DNA of 27,742 nucleotides from an uncultured Lachnospiraceae bacterium. Lineage in GTDB: Bacteria > Bacillota_A > Clostridia > Lachnospirales > Lachnospiraceae. Positions 26,971-27,742 of this stretch are shown piece after piece. The stretch lies in NCBI GenBank assembly GCA_910587905.1, contig CAJUOF010000215.1, positions 1 through 27,742 on the forward strand. Direction: 5' to 3'. Position numbers and translations under genes: made by a program. Under the pieces are notes generated by a model that saw only the letters and a list, made by a program, of their open reading frames with translations, searched no databases and was not told where the DNA came from. How positions within the stretch are numbered: position 1 is the stretch's first letter; the number at the start of each line of letters is the position of its first letter.

Positions 26971-27742
26971 CTACAGGTGAAACAGCGCCGTGGCGATGGA
27001 AAAATAGATGGTGATGGCCGCTGCGTCCACGAAAGTGGTGATCAGGGGGGCCGCCATCAGGGCCGGGTCCAGCTTGCACCGCTTCGCCAGCATGGGCAGG
27101 CTGCAGCCGATGAGCTCCGCCAGGGTCACCGTGCAGATCAGGGTCATCCCGATCAGAACCGCCAGCTTCAGGTTCTGCTGGTACATGATATAGATCCGAA
27201 CGCCGTTGACCACCGCCAGCGTACTGCTCACCAGCGCCGCCACCCGGATCTCCTTCCAGATGACCCGCAGCGCATCCTTCAAACGGATGTCGTCGATGGC
27301 CATGCCCCGAATGATCAGGGCCGAGCTCTGGGAGCCGCAGTTTCCGCTGGTGTCCATCAGCATGGGAATAAAAGAAACCAGCACGGGGATCGCTTCGAAG
27401 GCCACCTCGTATTTCGTGATGATCATTCCCGTCAAAGTCGCCGAGAGCATCAAAATCAACAGCCAGGGGATCCGGTTTCCGGCATGGCGGAAAACGGAAG
27501 TGCTGAAATAAGAATCCTCGCTGGGGGCCACCGCCGCCATGAGGGCGATATCCTCCGTCACCTCGTCCTGCATGACCTCCATGGCGTCGTCCACAGTCAC
27601 GATCCCGACCATGCAGCCCTCCCGGTCCACCACGGGCAGGGCAATGAGTCCGTACTTGCGGACCAGCTTGGCCGCCGTCTCCTGGTCGTCGTGGGTGTTG
27701 ATGGTAATGATATTGGACTCCATGATCTCCTGCACGCTCTTC
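26971..27742 (-). CDS. mgtE: Magnesium transporter MgtE, 5'-truncated by the window edge
   Basis: The visible 257 residues cover the second CBS domain (TAAKLVRKYGLIALPVVDRE, then CMVGIVTVDDAMEVM) and the whole membrane part. The hallmark pore signature PMLMDTSGNCGSQSSALIIR is present, and the acidic residue in FVDAAAITIYF fits the Mg2+ path. MgtE is a dimeric, Mg2+-gated channel whose cytoplasmic N and CBS domains close it when Mg2+ is high. The frame is open through the right end of the window (AAG AGC GTG CAG on the minus strand), so the N domain and first CBS domain lie outside. Confidence 0.95.
   Translation of the reverse strand, partial: KSVQEIMESNIITINTHDDQETAAKLVRKYGLIALPVVDREGCMVGIVTVDDAMEVMQDEVTEDIALMAAVAPSEDSYFSTSVFRHAGNRIPWLLILMLSATLTGMIITKYEVAFEAIPVLVSFIPMLMDTSGNCGSQSSALIIRGMAIDDIRLKDALRVIWKEIRVAALVSSTLAVVNGVRIYIMYQQNLKLAVLIGMTLICTVTLAELIGCSLPMLAKRCKLDPALMAAPLITTFVDAAAITIYFSIATALFHL

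Noticed and set aside
27736..27742. The last seven bases GCTCTTC look like part of the adapter found at the left end.
   Set aside because: At a right-hand end the adapter would appear in the opposite orientation, and the bases continue the mgtE frame sensibly (Lys-Ser-Val-Gln), so they are native.

Overview
The window looks like a whole contig or contig end from a GC-rich member of the Clostridia, most likely Lachnospiraceae. The evidence is a single-chain PurL of about 1250 residues, a CotH-family spore-coat-type kinase, LytTR/GHKL two-component genes, a hybrid kinase paired with a solute-binding lipoprotein, strong AGGAGG-type ribosome sites, and many two-gene toxin-like modules. The genus is inference. 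The first 30 bases are not biological: they match the Illumina TruSeq read-2 adapter, so native sequence starts at base 31. No tRNA, rRNA or CRISPR array was seen.

Layout, left to right. (1) 32-1375 (+): 3' part of a CotH-like kinase gene with a Gly/Pro/Asp-rich tail and a C-terminal membrane helix. (2) 1388-1636: a long inverted repeat running into an 85-bp tandem repeat. (3) 1642-3808 (-): SDR oxidoreductase followed by a MATE exporter, one operon behind a clear promoter. (4) 3892-5706: an AT-rich patch of decayed mobile and defence DNA, holding an IS1182-type transposase remnant, a truncated AbiH-like gene and a Phd/ParE-type toxin-antitoxin pair whose toxin lacks a normal start codon. (5) 5727-9505 (-): ketopantoate-reductase-family gene and a Ca2+-type P-type ATPase. 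(6) 9682-10566 (+): an HSL-family alpha/beta hydrolase whose catalytic serine is replaced by glycine. (7) 10587-15994 (-): a lipoprotein solute-binding protein and a 1310-residue hybrid histidine kinase, arranged as a sensing pair. (8) 16075-19824 (-): purL behind a near-consensus promoter. (9) 20019-20627 (+): a coiled-coil protein built on 21-bp DNA repeats. (10) 20827-23841 (+): CPBP membrane protease, LytTR response regulator and GHKL sensor kinase. (11) 23865-26260 (-): an operon of a sigma-70-like protein without region 4, a Uma2-family nuclease-fold protein, a DUF3990-type protein and an unnamed partner. (12) 26290-26940: a nested palindrome and the debris of two small genes with G-tracts of 8 and 9. 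(13) 26971-27742 (-): 3' part of mgtE.

How the parts fit. The housekeeping content (purL, mgtE, P-type ATPase, ketopantoate reductase) is ordinary. The accessory content is concerned with sensing and conflict. The hybrid kinase and solute-binding protein probably sense an extracellular ligand. The LytTR/GHKL pair beside a CPBP protease resembles peptide-signalling and bacteriocin-immunity loci, though no peptide gene was recognised. The sigma-like/Uma2/DUF3990 operon and the Phd/ParE remnant are conflict-type or selfish-type genes. The most unusual items are the two palindromic repeats about 25 kb apart that share a core but differ in their arms, the region-4-less sigma-like protein in a toxin-like operon, and the serine-less hydrolase.
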